Assembly (NCBI GenBank): GCA_018240935.1
Contig: JAFEEV010000257.1
Coordinates: 1-12,187, forward strand
Source: Pseudomonadota bacterium
Lineage (GTDB): Bacteria > Pseudomonadota > Gammaproteobacteria > Burkholderiales > Nitrosomonadaceae
Length of the DNA stretch: 12,187 bases
Direction of reading: 5' to 3'
The notes beneath the pieces were generated by a model that ran no database searches, had not been told where the DNA came from, and saw only the letters and a program-made list of their open reading frames with translations. Shown here piece after piece: positions 6,213 through 12,187 of the stretch (within the stretch, counting starts at the first letter, position 1; the number at the start of each line of letters is the position of its first letter). Both the position numbers and the translations under genes were made by a program.

Positions 6213-7874
6213 TCAATCCCCGGAATTCACCACCACTTTGTTGCGGCCGCGCTGTTTCGCCTGATAAAGCGCTTTGTCCGCCGCCTCACTCAAGCTCACC
6301 GCATCGGAAAAGTGCGCGAGATCGGCGATCCCGCAACTGAAATTGACCGAAAACTCTTGATCGTGGCTGAGATGCAGCAAGCGCGAGAAAACCATGCGTA
6401 TCTCGTCGATCACTTTGGCCGCCGATGCCGCGTCGGTATCGTTCATGATCACAGCGAATTCTTCCCCGCCGTATCGTCCGACGATATCCGTTTCACGCAG
6501 CCGCTGCTTCAGCAGCCGCGCCAGACTCTTGAGCACGCGATCGCCCGCGGCATGTCCGTAGGTATCGTTGACTTTCTTGAAGAAATCGATATCCACCATC
6601 GCCAGAGAAAGCGGCGAATTCAACCGGCTCGAGCGGATAACTTCGCGCGCCAGCTCTTCTTTGATGGCGGTGTGATTGAGCAGGCCGGTCAGACCGTCAT
6701 GGATCATCAGCGAGCGCAAGAAGCGCGCGCGCGTGGCGCGCATCGTCACCGCCGAAACCAAGTGGGCGGCGTCTAGCGGCGTGACCAGAAAATCGTCGCC
6801 GCACAAACTCATGGCTTCCGCCTGCGTATTGAAATCGTTCTCGGAAGAGAGATAAACGATCGGCGTGCTCAGGAAGCCGTCGATCTGCCGGATCACCCGC
6901 GCCAGCTCAACACCGTTGCACCCCGGCATATACAAATCCATCAAAATCAGATCGGGATTGAAATCGTTCAACGCCCCCAGCAGTTTCAACGGCTCCGCCA
7001 CGGTTTTAACCAGCATGCCGGCCTGTTCCAGAATCGTGGCATGGTACGACAATATCGTTGGACTATCGTCCACGATCAGCACCCGGAACGGATCCTGGAT
7101 TTGTGAGGCGGTGATCAAATCAAGCTGATCGATCAGTTCGCTGGAGTTGATCGGTTTGGTGAAATACGCTACCCCGCCGGCGCGCACCGCACCCAGGCGG
7201 TATGCCATATCGTCATGCGTCGAGATAAAAATCACCCGGGCCGGACAGGCCAGTTCTTTCTGAATCTGTTCCATGACCGCAATACCGCCCATTTCGTCTT
7301 CCGGAAACTCGATGTCCATCAGAATAATGGCATGCGGCCTTTGCTGGATCGCGGTGCGGAATTTATCCAGATGATTGAATACTTCCACTTCATAACCGTA
7401 ATAGCGCAATTGCAGCGCAAGCTCCTGCGCGGCCTCGGTATCGGCCTCCACGACAAAGATCAGATTACAAGCCGCCGCATCCGGCAAGAGTGCGTTTTCA
7501 TCATGTTTAAGTGAAGCATTTTCCGCCGCCAGGGATCCTTGCTCATTTGAAACGCGTTTCAGGGTATCGATCTGCTGCAAAATATGATCCGCCAGCGCAT
7601 CATCGGCCGGGATCGTTTCCGCCAGCATGCGCTTCAGCGTTTGCTCCAACGCGCGCGCTTCAGCGCTGAGTTCCGGATAGCCGAAAGTTTTGCCATTGCT
7701 TACTAAATGATGCACGGAACGATGCATTTCCTGCAGCGCCTTGGTGTCCCACTCAACCCGCAGCTTGTTCCATAGCGCTGCAATCTCGCTGATGCGCTGC
7801 GGTAATTCTTGCGCAAATGCCGCCAGCAGCAAACGCATTCTTTCTTGAAATTCTTTGTGCTCTTTAGTAATCAT
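6213..7874 (-). CDS. Diguanylate cyclase with HPt and two response-regulator receiver domains
   Basis: Makes cyclic di-GMP from two GTP; cytoplasmic; 553 residues. An HPt-like domain spans about 1-110, with H55-H56-L-V-S-N-G and F-G ten residues on. His55 fits the phosphorylated position, although the usual K-G after it is V-S. Receiver 1 (about 137-255) has Asp187 (L-M-D), Thr219 and Lys240, but only Glu143 of the usual acidic pair. Receiver 2 (about 263-385) has Asp269/Asp270 and Asp313, but Thr365 replaces the conserved lysine before Pro. The GGDEF domain (about 393-550) has an intact G-G-E-E-F at 469-473 and, five residues before it, R-E-T-D at 460-463, the product-inhibition I-site. The enzyme should therefore be active and feedback-inhibited. 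The domain order resembles PleD plus an N-terminal HPt. The gene converges on the ligase gene with a 12-nt gap. No sensor kinase gene lies beside it, so its phosphodonor is elsewhere. Confidence 0.94.
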   Translation of the reverse strand: MITKEHKEFQERMRLLLAAFAQELPQRISEIAALWNKLRVEWDTKALQEMHRSVHHLVSNGKTFGYPELSAEARALEQTLKRMLAETIPADDALADHILQQIDTLKRVSNEQGSLAAENASLKHDENALLPDAAACNLIFVVEADTEAAQELALQLRYYGYEVEVFNHLDKFRTAIQQRPHAIILMDIEFPEDEMGGIAVMEQIQKELACPARVIFISTHDDMAYRLGAVRAGGVAYFTKPINSSELIDQLDLITASQIQDPFRVLIVDDSPTILSYHATILEQAGMLVKTVAEPLKLLGALNDFNPDLILMDLYMPGCNGVELARVIRQIDGFLSTPIVYLSSENDFNTQAEAMSLCGDDFLVTPLDAAHLVSAVTMRATRARFLRSLMIHDGLTGLLNHTAIKEELAREVIRSSRLNSPLSLAMVDIDFFKKVNDTYGHAAGDRVLKSLARLLKQRLRETDIVGRYGGEEFAVIMNDTDAASAAKVIDEIRMVFSRLLHLSHDQEFSVNFSCGIADLAHFSDAVSLSEAADKALYQAKQRGRNKVVVNSGD

Positions 7875-7945
7875 GATAATGTACCAGTCCTATCCAATCA
7901 TTGCAGTTTAATGCGCTAGATTAATGGGTTCCGCGAAAACGCCTG

Positions 7946-7968
7946 CGGCGGTAAAAGCAAGACCGCCG
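7946..7968. repeat. Inverted repeat (7-bp stem) in the leader of the diguanylate cyclase gene
   Basis: CGGCGGT at 7946-7952 and ACCGCCG at 7962-7968 form a perfect 7-bp GC-rich stem with a 9-nt loop. It lies 72-94 nt upstream of the diguanylate cyclase start. Neither strand has a T-run after it, so it looks more like leader RNA structure or a protein site than a terminator. Confidence 0.45.
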
Positions 7969-8089
7969 TTAAAACAGGTTAATGTTTCTTTACCACTTTT
8001 CCTGCATCTGCATGCAGTGTATTCAAAAAATGAAAATTCAATCTCGCAATTTAATACCGAAAAACCGGTCACTAAATTAATTTACTTTT

Positions 8090-8115
8090 AACTTTCATTA
8101 TCATTGTGCAATGAT
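8090..8115. promoter_or_regulatory. Candidate operator: inverted repeat with overlapping weak Fur-box-like sequence
   Basis: ATCATTG at 8100-8106 and CAATGAT at 8109-8115 form an inverted repeat with a 2-nt spacer, the size of a dimeric regulator site. The overlapping segment 8090-8108, read on the minus strand, matches the classical 19-bp Fur consensus at 12 positions by hand count. That is marginal, because the DNA is AT-rich. It sits 111 nt before the hydrolase start and 216 nt or more before the cyclase start. Confidence 0.3.
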
Positions 8116-8225
8116 CTGAAAGTGGAAATTGAGGATTATCGCTATATTAGCTTGTTTATCATATTAAATGAATCAGTTATTGCTTCCGTCCGCCGCATGA
8201 AATCAATCGCCGCAATTTAGCATTT

Positions 8226-9095
8226 ATGCAACACAAAATACTTTTTCCGCTTCTCGCCGTCATCGCCGCAATCACGCTCGCGCTATTCGCCATCGGTCCT
8301 CTCCTGACCGCACCGGCACCCACCGCGGTCGGCACTCTATCCGCGGATTTTCCGGTTGAGCCGGTAGAAATTCCCGCAACGAACGGATCCGCTGTGCATG
8401 GCTGGCTGGTTCGCGGCAAACCGGGCGGCGGCGCGGTGCTGCTGGCGCATTCGATACGCAGCAACCGGATGGAAATGCTGAGCCGGGCACGCTTCCTAAA
8501 AGACCAAGGATATAGCGTTTTGTTCATCGATCTGCAAGCGCACGGCGAAACTGCCGGAGATCACATTACGTTCGGCTTACGCGAATCGGACAATGTCGAA
8601 GCATCGATCGCCTATCTGCGAAGCACTTTCCCAGCTGAAAAAATCGGCGCTATCGGCGCTTCCCTGGGTGCGGCCGCGATTGTGCTGGCCAAGCGGAATC
8701 TGAAACTGGATGCCGTCATTCTGGAGTCACTGCACCCCACGATTGAAGAAGCGGTCAATAACCGGTTAAAACTGCATTTTGGCGATCACGGATCGATCCT
8801 GTTGCCGCTTGTGCTGTGGCAATTGTCCTTTTTTCTGGATACTCCCCTGGATGCGTTGAGTCCGATCGCACGGATCAACGATTTGAACGCGCCCGTGTTG
8901 TTTATTGCCGGCACGCATGATGCGCACACCACGCAACCGGAAACCGAACGTCTGTTCGCCGCGGCGAGATTTCCCAAGGAACTCTGGATCGTTCCCGGCG
9001 CGTGGCATTTCAACATGCACAGTTACGCCGGACGGGAATACGAGCAGCGTGTCAGTGATTTTCTAGCGGCTTATCTGCGCCGCGGTGCCGGTTGA
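8226..9095 (+). CDS. Alpha/beta hydrolase with N-terminal membrane anchor
   Basis: A 289-residue serine hydrolase of unknown substrate. Residues 4-30 form a hydrophobic segment with little charge before it, so it is either an uncleaved anchor or a signal peptide. The enzyme domain probably faces the periplasm. The alpha/beta-hydrolase fold follows, with the strand V-L-L-A-H-S at 71-76 (oxyanion region) and the nucleophile elbow G-A-S-L-G at 144-148 with Ser146. The acid is in G-T-H-D (Asp232), and the base is His261 in G-A-W-H. The full triad is present and the length is normal for the fold. It resembles the 'alpha/beta hydrolase / BAAT-type thioesterase-like' group of periplasmic or membrane-linked hydrolases, but subfamily and substrate cannot be fixed. 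The start at 8226 is chosen because it gives the complete hydrophobic N-terminus. No clear ribosome binding site precedes it. The universal stress protein gene lies 104 nt downstream. Confidence 0.87.
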   Translation: MQHKILFPLLAVIAAITLALFAIGPLLTAPAPTAVGTLSADFPVEPVEIPATNGSAVHGWLVRGKPGGGAVLLAHSIRSNRMEMLSRARFLKDQGYSVLFIDLQAHGETAGDHITFGLRESDNVEASIAYLRSTFPAEKIGAIGASLGAAAIVLAKRNLKLDAVILESLHPTIEEAVNNRLKLHFGDHGSILLPLVLWQLSFFLDTPLDALSPIARINDLNAPVLFIAGTHDAHTTQPETERLFAAARFPKELWIVPGAWHFNMHSYAGREYEQRVSDFLAAYLRRGAG

Positions 9096-9146
9096 TAGGC
9101 AACAAAGCTTCCAATCGTCCATCACAGCCGCTCACAACAGCGCGGA

Positions 9147-9152
9147 TATGAT
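9147..9152 (+). promoter_or_regulatory. Possible -10 box of the universal stress protein gene
   Basis: TATGAT matches five of six positions of the sigma-70 -10 box and would start RNA about 40 nt before the ATG at 9200. The -35 region 17 nt upstream (ACAGCC) is poor, so this is tentative. Confidence 0.25.
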
Positions 9153-9199
9153 AAAGTGCCCACCTGTTTTCATTCCCGTTCAACAACAAAGAACTCAAC

Positions 9200-9634
9200 A
9201 TGACGCATTACCAAAATATTCTGCTCGCGGTCGATTTTTCCGATCAGGGTCATTATGTCGGGCAAAAAGCGAAATCACTGGCGCAGCTGTTCAATGCCCA
9301 GCTTCACATCGTGCACGTATTGGACAATATCCCGATGCCGGATACACCCTATGGCACGGTGATCGCGCTCGATGAAGACTCACCGGATGATTTGCTGCGG
9401 ACGGAGAAAAACAAATTGATACAAATCAGTGATCAATTGAATATCGCAGCGGCCAGACGCTGGTTGATCTGGGGTGAGCCGCAGCAGGAAATCATCCGGC
9501 TGGCTGAACAAGAACATATCGACCTGATTGTCGTCGGCTCTCACGGCCGTCACGGGCTTGCCGTATTGATGGGTTCGACAGCCAAGGAAATTTTATACCA
9601 CGCGCAATGTGACGTGCTCGCCGTTCACTTGTGA
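9200..9634 (+). CDS. Universal stress protein, UspA family (ATP-binding type)
   Basis: A single-domain, 144-residue cytoplasmic Usp, the normal family length. The N-terminus N-I-L-L-A-V-D-F-S carries the adenine-contacting Asp12 region. The nucleotide loop near the end is V-V-G-S-H-G-R-H-G at 111-119, followed by G-S-T at 125-127, the G-x2-G...G-S pattern of ATP-binding Usps (here 8 residues separate the second and third glycines). The closing C-D-V-L-A-V strand at 137-142 is also typical. Such proteins help survival under starvation, oxidative or energy stress, but the specific role of this copy is unknown. The start gives the expected N-terminus, and the ribosome binding site is weak. It converges on bamD, 38 nt away, and I see no clear terminator between them. 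Confidence 0.93.
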   Translation: MTHYQNILLAVDFSDQGHYVGQKAKSLAQLFNAQLHIVHVLDNIPMPDTPYGTVIALDEDSPDDLLRTEKNKLIQISDQLNIAAARRWLIWGEPQQEIIRLAEQEHIDLIVVGSHGRHGLAVLMGSTAKEILYHAQCDVLAVHL

Positions 9635-9672
9635 GACTGCCCGGAAAAGCGCTTACTCAAGACTACAACAGA

Positions 9673-10494
9673 TCAGTTTTTCCAGAATTCCCACCATTTC
9701 TTTCCGCCCACCTCGGGCAATTCGGAAAGATAGTAGCTGTTCTGAAAATTCAGCCGCATGACGCGTTCCGCATCGTCGCGCAAGTCATACATTTGCAGTG
9801 CATCATAGGCTCTGGCCATAATATACAACGCCTCTTCGGTAGCCGGTGTGCGCGGATATTCCTTGACTACGTTTTGCGCCCGGTTGGCGGCCGCAATATA
9901 CGCTTTACGCTTCATATAGTAACGCGCCACGTGAATCTCGCTCATCGCGATCGAGTTCAGCAGATAGGCCATGCGCTGCCGGGCGTCGGGGGTATACTTG
10001 CTGTCCGGAAAACGCGACACCAGTTCCTTGAAGTTCTCAAACGACTCATACGATGCTTTCGAATCACGTTCGCTCATATCCTGCTTCAACGGTCCGCGCA
10101 TCAACGCGCCCATCATGCCCCAGTTATCGTTAAAGCCCGCCAGCGCCTTGATGTAATAAGCATAGTCCACGTTCGGGTGATTCGGGTGCAATTTGATGAA
10201 CCGTTCCGCCGCCGCGATTGCCGAAGCCGGTTCGTCATTTTTGTAATGCGCGTATGCAATTTCAAGCTGCGCTTGCTGCGCTATCCGGCCATAGGGATAA
10301 CGCGCTTCCAGCGACTCATACAATTTGATGGCTGCGGAATAATTGCCTTCGTTCAGCTTATCCTTAGCTTCCGAATAAAACTTATTGGCCGACCAATCCT
10401 GCTGATCTTCCGTGCGTTCCGAAAACAGACCTTCCGGCAACAATTTACAAGCGGATAACGTTAACAGCAGAATAAAAGCTAAAATACGCAACAT
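9673..10494 (-). CDS. bamD: Outer membrane protein assembly factor BamD (ComL-type lipoprotein)
   Basis: The essential lipoprotein of the BAM complex, which folds beta-barrel proteins into the outer membrane from the periplasmic side. From the ATG at 10494 the product is 273 residues. It has a lipoprotein signal ending in L-S-A-C (acylated Cys16), then about five TPR-like helical repeats. Recognisable stretches are Y-S-E-A-K-D-K-L-N-E-G-N-Y-S-A-A-I, L-E-A-R-Y-P-Y-G, A-Q-L-E-I-A-Y-A-H-Y-K and R-F-I-K-L-H-P-N-H-P, all close to BamD/YfiO. The longer frame from 10521 is rejected: the signal peptide is correctly placed from 10494, a GGA lies about 8 nt before this start, and the promoter's predicted RNA start at about 10523 would leave no leader for 10521. 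The gene is divergent from rluD and the two start codons overlap. Confidence 0.95.
   Translation of the reverse strand: MLRILAFILLLTLSACKLLPEGLFSERTEDQQDWSANKFYSEAKDKLNEGNYSAAIKLYESLEARYPYGRIAQQAQLEIAYAHYKNDEPASAIAAAERFIKLHPNHPNVDYAYYIKALAGFNDNWGMMGALMRGPLKQDMSERDSKASYESFENFKELVSRFPDSKYTPDARQRMAYLLNSIAMSEIHVARYYMKRKAYIAAANRAQNVVKEYPRTPATEEALYIMARAYDALQMYDLRDDAERVMRLNFQNSYYLSELPEVGGKKWWEFWKN
10444..10473 (+). promoter_or_regulatory. Possible rluD promoter within bamD
   Basis: TTTACA at 10444-10449 (five of six -35 positions) and CAGAAT at 10468-10473 (four of six -10 positions) are 18 nt apart. This would give an RNA start near 10480, only about 13 nt before the rluD ATG, within the bamD signal-peptide codons. 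Tentative. Confidence 0.3.
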
Positions 10495-11518
10495 GATGAA
10501 TTCCGTTAAAAACAAAGACACATCCGGGGATTATAGCGCAAAGCCGCCAGCATGCCATGAATCGGCGCCGGATGTCATCGAGCTGACGATTCCTCTTGAT
10601 TATGCCGGGCAACGTCTGGACCAGGTTCTGGCGAAGCTGCTGCCCAGTTGGTCGCGTAACCGGCTGCAAACTTGGATCAGCGAGGATCGGGTCAAGCTGG
10701 ACGGCCACAAAACCACTGTCAAACAGAAAGTGTGGGGAAACGAGCAAGTGCGGATCTCGCCGCAAGACAATCCGGCACAATCCAGGCACGCTGCCGAAGC
10801 GATCAGCCTGCCGGTCCATTACGAAGATGAAACGCTCATCGTCATCAACAAACCCGCCGGTCTGGTCACCCACCCGGGCAACGGCAACTGGCAAGGCACC
10901 CTGTTAAATGCGCTACTGCATCATGCGCCGCAATTGGAGCAAGTGCCGCGCGCCGGTATCGTTCATCGTCTGGATAAAGACACCAGCGGATTATTGGTCG
11001 TGGCCAAAACGCTCGAGGCGCAAACCAGTCTGGTGCGCCAGTTGCAGCAGCGTACAGTAAAGCGCGACTATCTGGCGTTGGTGCTGGGAGAAGTCAATCA
11101 AGCCGGCCGCGTCGACGCGCCGATAGGCCGCCATCCGGTTCAGCGCACGAAAATGGCGGTCACAACCAAAGGAAAACCGGCCTGCACGCATTACCAGGTG
11201 ATCGAAAACTTTACCGGTTGCACGTTGCTGCAATGCAGTCTCGAAACAGGACGCACGCATCAAATCCGCGTGCATATGCAGTCTATTGGTTTTCCGCTGG
11301 CAGGCGATCCGGTTTATGGCGGCACCCCGCGCAATACCAATGCGGAAATGCGGCAAGTATTAACCGGTTTCCCCAGGCAGGCGCTGCACGCTGCACGGCT
11401 TGCGCTGATGCACCCGCTGAGTGGAGAACATGTGCAATGGGAAAGCGTTATTCCGGAAGACATGAATCATTTGTTGCAGACATTGCGGCGTTACAGCAAA
11501 CCGGATGATGCTGAATAA
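10493..11518 (+). CDS. rluD: 23S rRNA pseudouridine synthase, RluD type
   Basis: Converts uridines to pseudouridine in helix 69 of 23S rRNA (E. coli RluD: 1911, 1915, 1917), which matters for ribosome assembly and termination. From the ATG at 10493 the product is 341 residues. An N-terminal S4 RNA-binding domain starts near residue 36 (A-G-Q-R-L-D-Q-V-L, then S-R-N-R-L-Q-T-W-I). The catalytic domain begins with I-V-I-N-K-P-A-G-L-V-T-H-P. The catalytic Asp161 lies in H-R-L-D-K-D-T-S-G, and the R-T-H-Q-I-R-V-H motif follows. RluD fits better than RluC because of the H-P-G-N-G context and overall layout, but the subfamily is not certain. ATGs at 10493 and 10496 are adjacent, and either may start the protein. 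No later Met precedes the S4 domain, and a longer reading from 10412 would run antisense through the bamD signal-peptide codons. The first about 25 residues are poorly conserved in appearance. Confidence 0.92.
   Translation: MMNSVKNKDTSGDYSAKPPACHESAPDVIELTIPLDYAGQRLDQVLAKLLPSWSRNRLQTWISEDRVKLDGHKTTVKQKVWGNEQVRISPQDNPAQSRHAAEAISLPVHYEDETLIVINKPAGLVTHPGNGNWQGTLLNALLHHAPQLEQVPRAGIVHRLDKDTSGLLVVAKTLEAQTSLVRQLQQRTVKRDYLALVLGEVNQAGRVDAPIGRHPVQRTKMAVTTKGKPACTHYQVIENFTGCTLLQCSLETGRTHQIRVHMQSIGFPLAGDPVYGGTPRNTNAEMRQVLTGFPRQALHAARLALMHPLSGEHVQWESVIPEDMNHLLQTLRRYSKPDDAE
10530..10558 (-). promoter_or_regulatory. bamD promoter, located inside the 5' end of rluD
   Basis: On the minus strand there is a perfect -10 box TATAAT (10535 down to 10530). 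Seventeen nt upstream of it is ATGGCA (10558 down to 10553), matching four of six -35 positions. RNA would start near 10523, giving a leader of about 29 nt before the bamD ATG at 10494. It lies within the first 22 codons of rluD. Confidence 0.65.
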
Positions 11519-11545
11519 AAAAATGCGCCCGCAGGCGCATTTTTT
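11519..11545. terminator. Bidirectional intrinsic terminator between rluD and the porin gene
   Basis: Immediately after the rluD TAA, the arm ending GCGCC (11529) pairs with GGCGC starting at 11534 around a CGCA loop. The stem extends outward through T-A and A-T pairs to 11519/11544. Six T's follow on the plus strand (11540-11545), and the A-run on the left side (11517-11523) serves as the T-run on the minus strand. It can stop both rluD and the convergent porin gene, whose stop is at 11583. Confidence 0.9.
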
Positions 11546-11582
11546 GTCGTACCAATAAACTCATACATCATATTTCCATAGC

Positions 11583-12187
11583 TCAAAAAGGCAAGATAGC
11601 GTCCAGTGAAAATAGAAACTGGTCCTTATTCCCGCCAAATGGTCTGTACGTTGCCGTATGCAGCGAATCCACTCTGTCATAGCGGAAATTGGGGCGGATA
11701 TTCAAATTTTTTAACCCCTTCCACTGAAGATTGAGGGTCTTGGCCGCCTTCCAGTTTGCACCGACGGTTACGGCATAATAGTCAGCCGGTGTGCTGGCAG
11801 CCAGTTGCGTCCCGCCACCCAGTGCATAGCTGTTTGCAAGATAATTGGTTGCTAAACTCACCCGCCCAGGAGCAAAGACACGAAAGCCATCGCGATCGCG
11901 GAACCATTCGCCGCGTGCACCGATCGACAAATCCGGAGTCAGATCGTAATAGACATGCATATTAACACCGTACCATTCCGCATCCTTCACTACACCTGCA
12001 TACTTGAGGTTGGCCAGCAGCACATTGTCGGCAAAACCGTGATCATGCTGCACAACCAAATGTGTCTTATCGGTCAGCATATGTTTCAGAACGATGCTGT
12101 ACATCCCCCAAAAACTGCTGTTGCGTGTAGAAGTTGTACTGCCGGTGCCACTGACGTTGAAAGAAGTTTTGCGATCATCGCTGGTCC
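11583..12187 (-). CDS. Outer-membrane beta-barrel porin (BBP2/OmpL-like), C-terminal part
   Basis: The frame stays open through the right edge, so the Met at 12104 is internal and at least 28 further codons lie upstream of it. The visible 201 residues are a string of amphipathic beta strands with alternating aromatic residues. They include G-V-N-M-H-V-Y-Y-D-L, L-S-I-G-A-R-G-E-W-F-R-D-R-D-G-F-R-V, and near the end L-N-I-R-P-N-F-R-Y-D-R-V-D. The chain ends in Phe (D-A-I-L-P-F), the C-terminal signal read by the BAM machinery. The G-E-W-F-R-D-x-D-G-F and R-P-x-x-R-Y-D motifs point to the 'putative beta-barrel porin-2, OmpL-like' family (PF07642). Its transported solute is unknown. The N-terminal signal peptide and first strands lie outside the window. 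Transcription is leftward toward the shared terminator at 11519-11545. Confidence 0.87.
   Translation of the reverse strand, partial: TSDDRKTSFNVSGTGSTTSTRNSSFWGMYSIVLKHMLTDKTHLVVQHDHGFADNVLLANLKYAGVVKDAEWYGVNMHVYYDLTPDLSIGARGEWFRDRDGFRVFAPGRVSLATNYLANSYALGGGTQLAASTPADYYAVTVGANWKAAKTLNLQWKGLKNLNIRPNFRYDRVDSLHTATYRPFGGNKDQFLFSLDAILPF

Larger units (their letters stand above)
7875..8225. other. 351-nt AT-rich divergent spacer, presumed promoter region
   Basis: This gap separates the diguanylate cyclase gene (leftward) from the hydrolase gene (rightward), so it must carry promoters for both. It is clearly richer in A/T than the flanking genes, especially 8020-8200. It holds three dyad symmetries: a hairpin at 7946-7968, a 10-bp palindrome at 8008-8017 and an inverted repeat at 8100-8115. 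I see no convincing paired -35/-10 box, no convincing small gene and no tRNA. Ribosome binding sites are weak for both flanking genes. Confidence 0.6.

Noticed and set aside
6312..7514. Several plus-strand open frames opposite the diguanylate cyclase gene
   Set aside because: All are short antisense frames within a gene whose domains are unambiguous. None has a ribosome binding site or a recognisable domain.
8008..8017. 10-bp palindrome CTGCATGCAG as a regulator site
   Set aside because: Short and isolated, with no second copy or known regulator consensus. Kept only as part of the spacer description.
9352..9366. TGGCAC-N5-TCGC, similar to a sigma-54 promoter
   Set aside because: The -12 element is imperfect, and the site lies in the middle of the universal stress protein coding region with no gene suitably placed downstream.
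9631..10458. 275-residue open frame on the plus strand opposite bamD
   Set aside because: Antisense shadow of bamD, with no recognisable domain and biased Arg/Ile/Phe composition.
10412..10492. Longer rluD reading from 10412
   Set aside because: The added 27 residues run antisense to the bamD signal-peptide codons and match nothing in RluD.
10495..10521. Longer bamD start at 10521
   Set aside because: It would place nine extra residues before the lipoprotein signal and leave almost no leader after the promoter. The start at 10494 has a better ribosome binding site and a normal signal peptide.

Overview
The window most resembles a betaproteobacterium, probably a Nitrosomonadaceae-like ammonia oxidiser (Nitrosomonas/Nitrosospira group). 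This rests on the look of the proteins, the moderately high GC with AT-rich spacers, a pyruvate-dehydrogenase-type E3 with its own lipoyl domain, and the divergent bamD/rluD pair. The placement is inferred from family resemblance and is not proven. Coding density is high. No tRNA, rRNA, CRISPR array, insertion sequence or phage gene was seen.

Left part (1-2800, + strand): the 3' end of proA (proline biosynthesis), then a complete lipoyl-domain dihydrolipoamide dehydrogenase (lpdA), then a small exported protein with a probable Ig-like beta fold.

Centre (2913-6200, + strand): a tight three-gene cassette. It encodes a lipoprotein with a retropepsin-like aspartyl protease domain, a membrane protein with a degenerate periplasmic transglutaminase domain and seven C-terminal membrane helices, and a RimK-related ATP-grasp ligase. 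The genes overlap (TAATG, then a 20-nt overlap), so they are very likely translated together. The ligase would be cytoplasmic and the protease periplasmic, with the 7TM protein between them. This suggests a system that builds, moves and trims an amide-linked product whose identity is unknown. It is the most interesting part of the window.

Right part: a convergent gene for an HPt-REC-REC-GGDEF diguanylate cyclase (6213-7874, -). It is followed by a 351-nt AT-rich spacer holding several dyad symmetries, then a membrane-anchored alpha/beta hydrolase and a universal stress protein (both +). After these come bamD (-) and rluD (+), whose start codons overlap head to head. The bamD promoter lies inside the 5' end of rluD. 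A strong bidirectional hairpin terminator separates rluD from the C-terminal part of an outer-membrane beta-barrel porin (-), which runs off the right edge.

Apart from the three-gene cassette, neighbouring genes are mostly separate housekeeping or signalling units with no obvious shared pathway.
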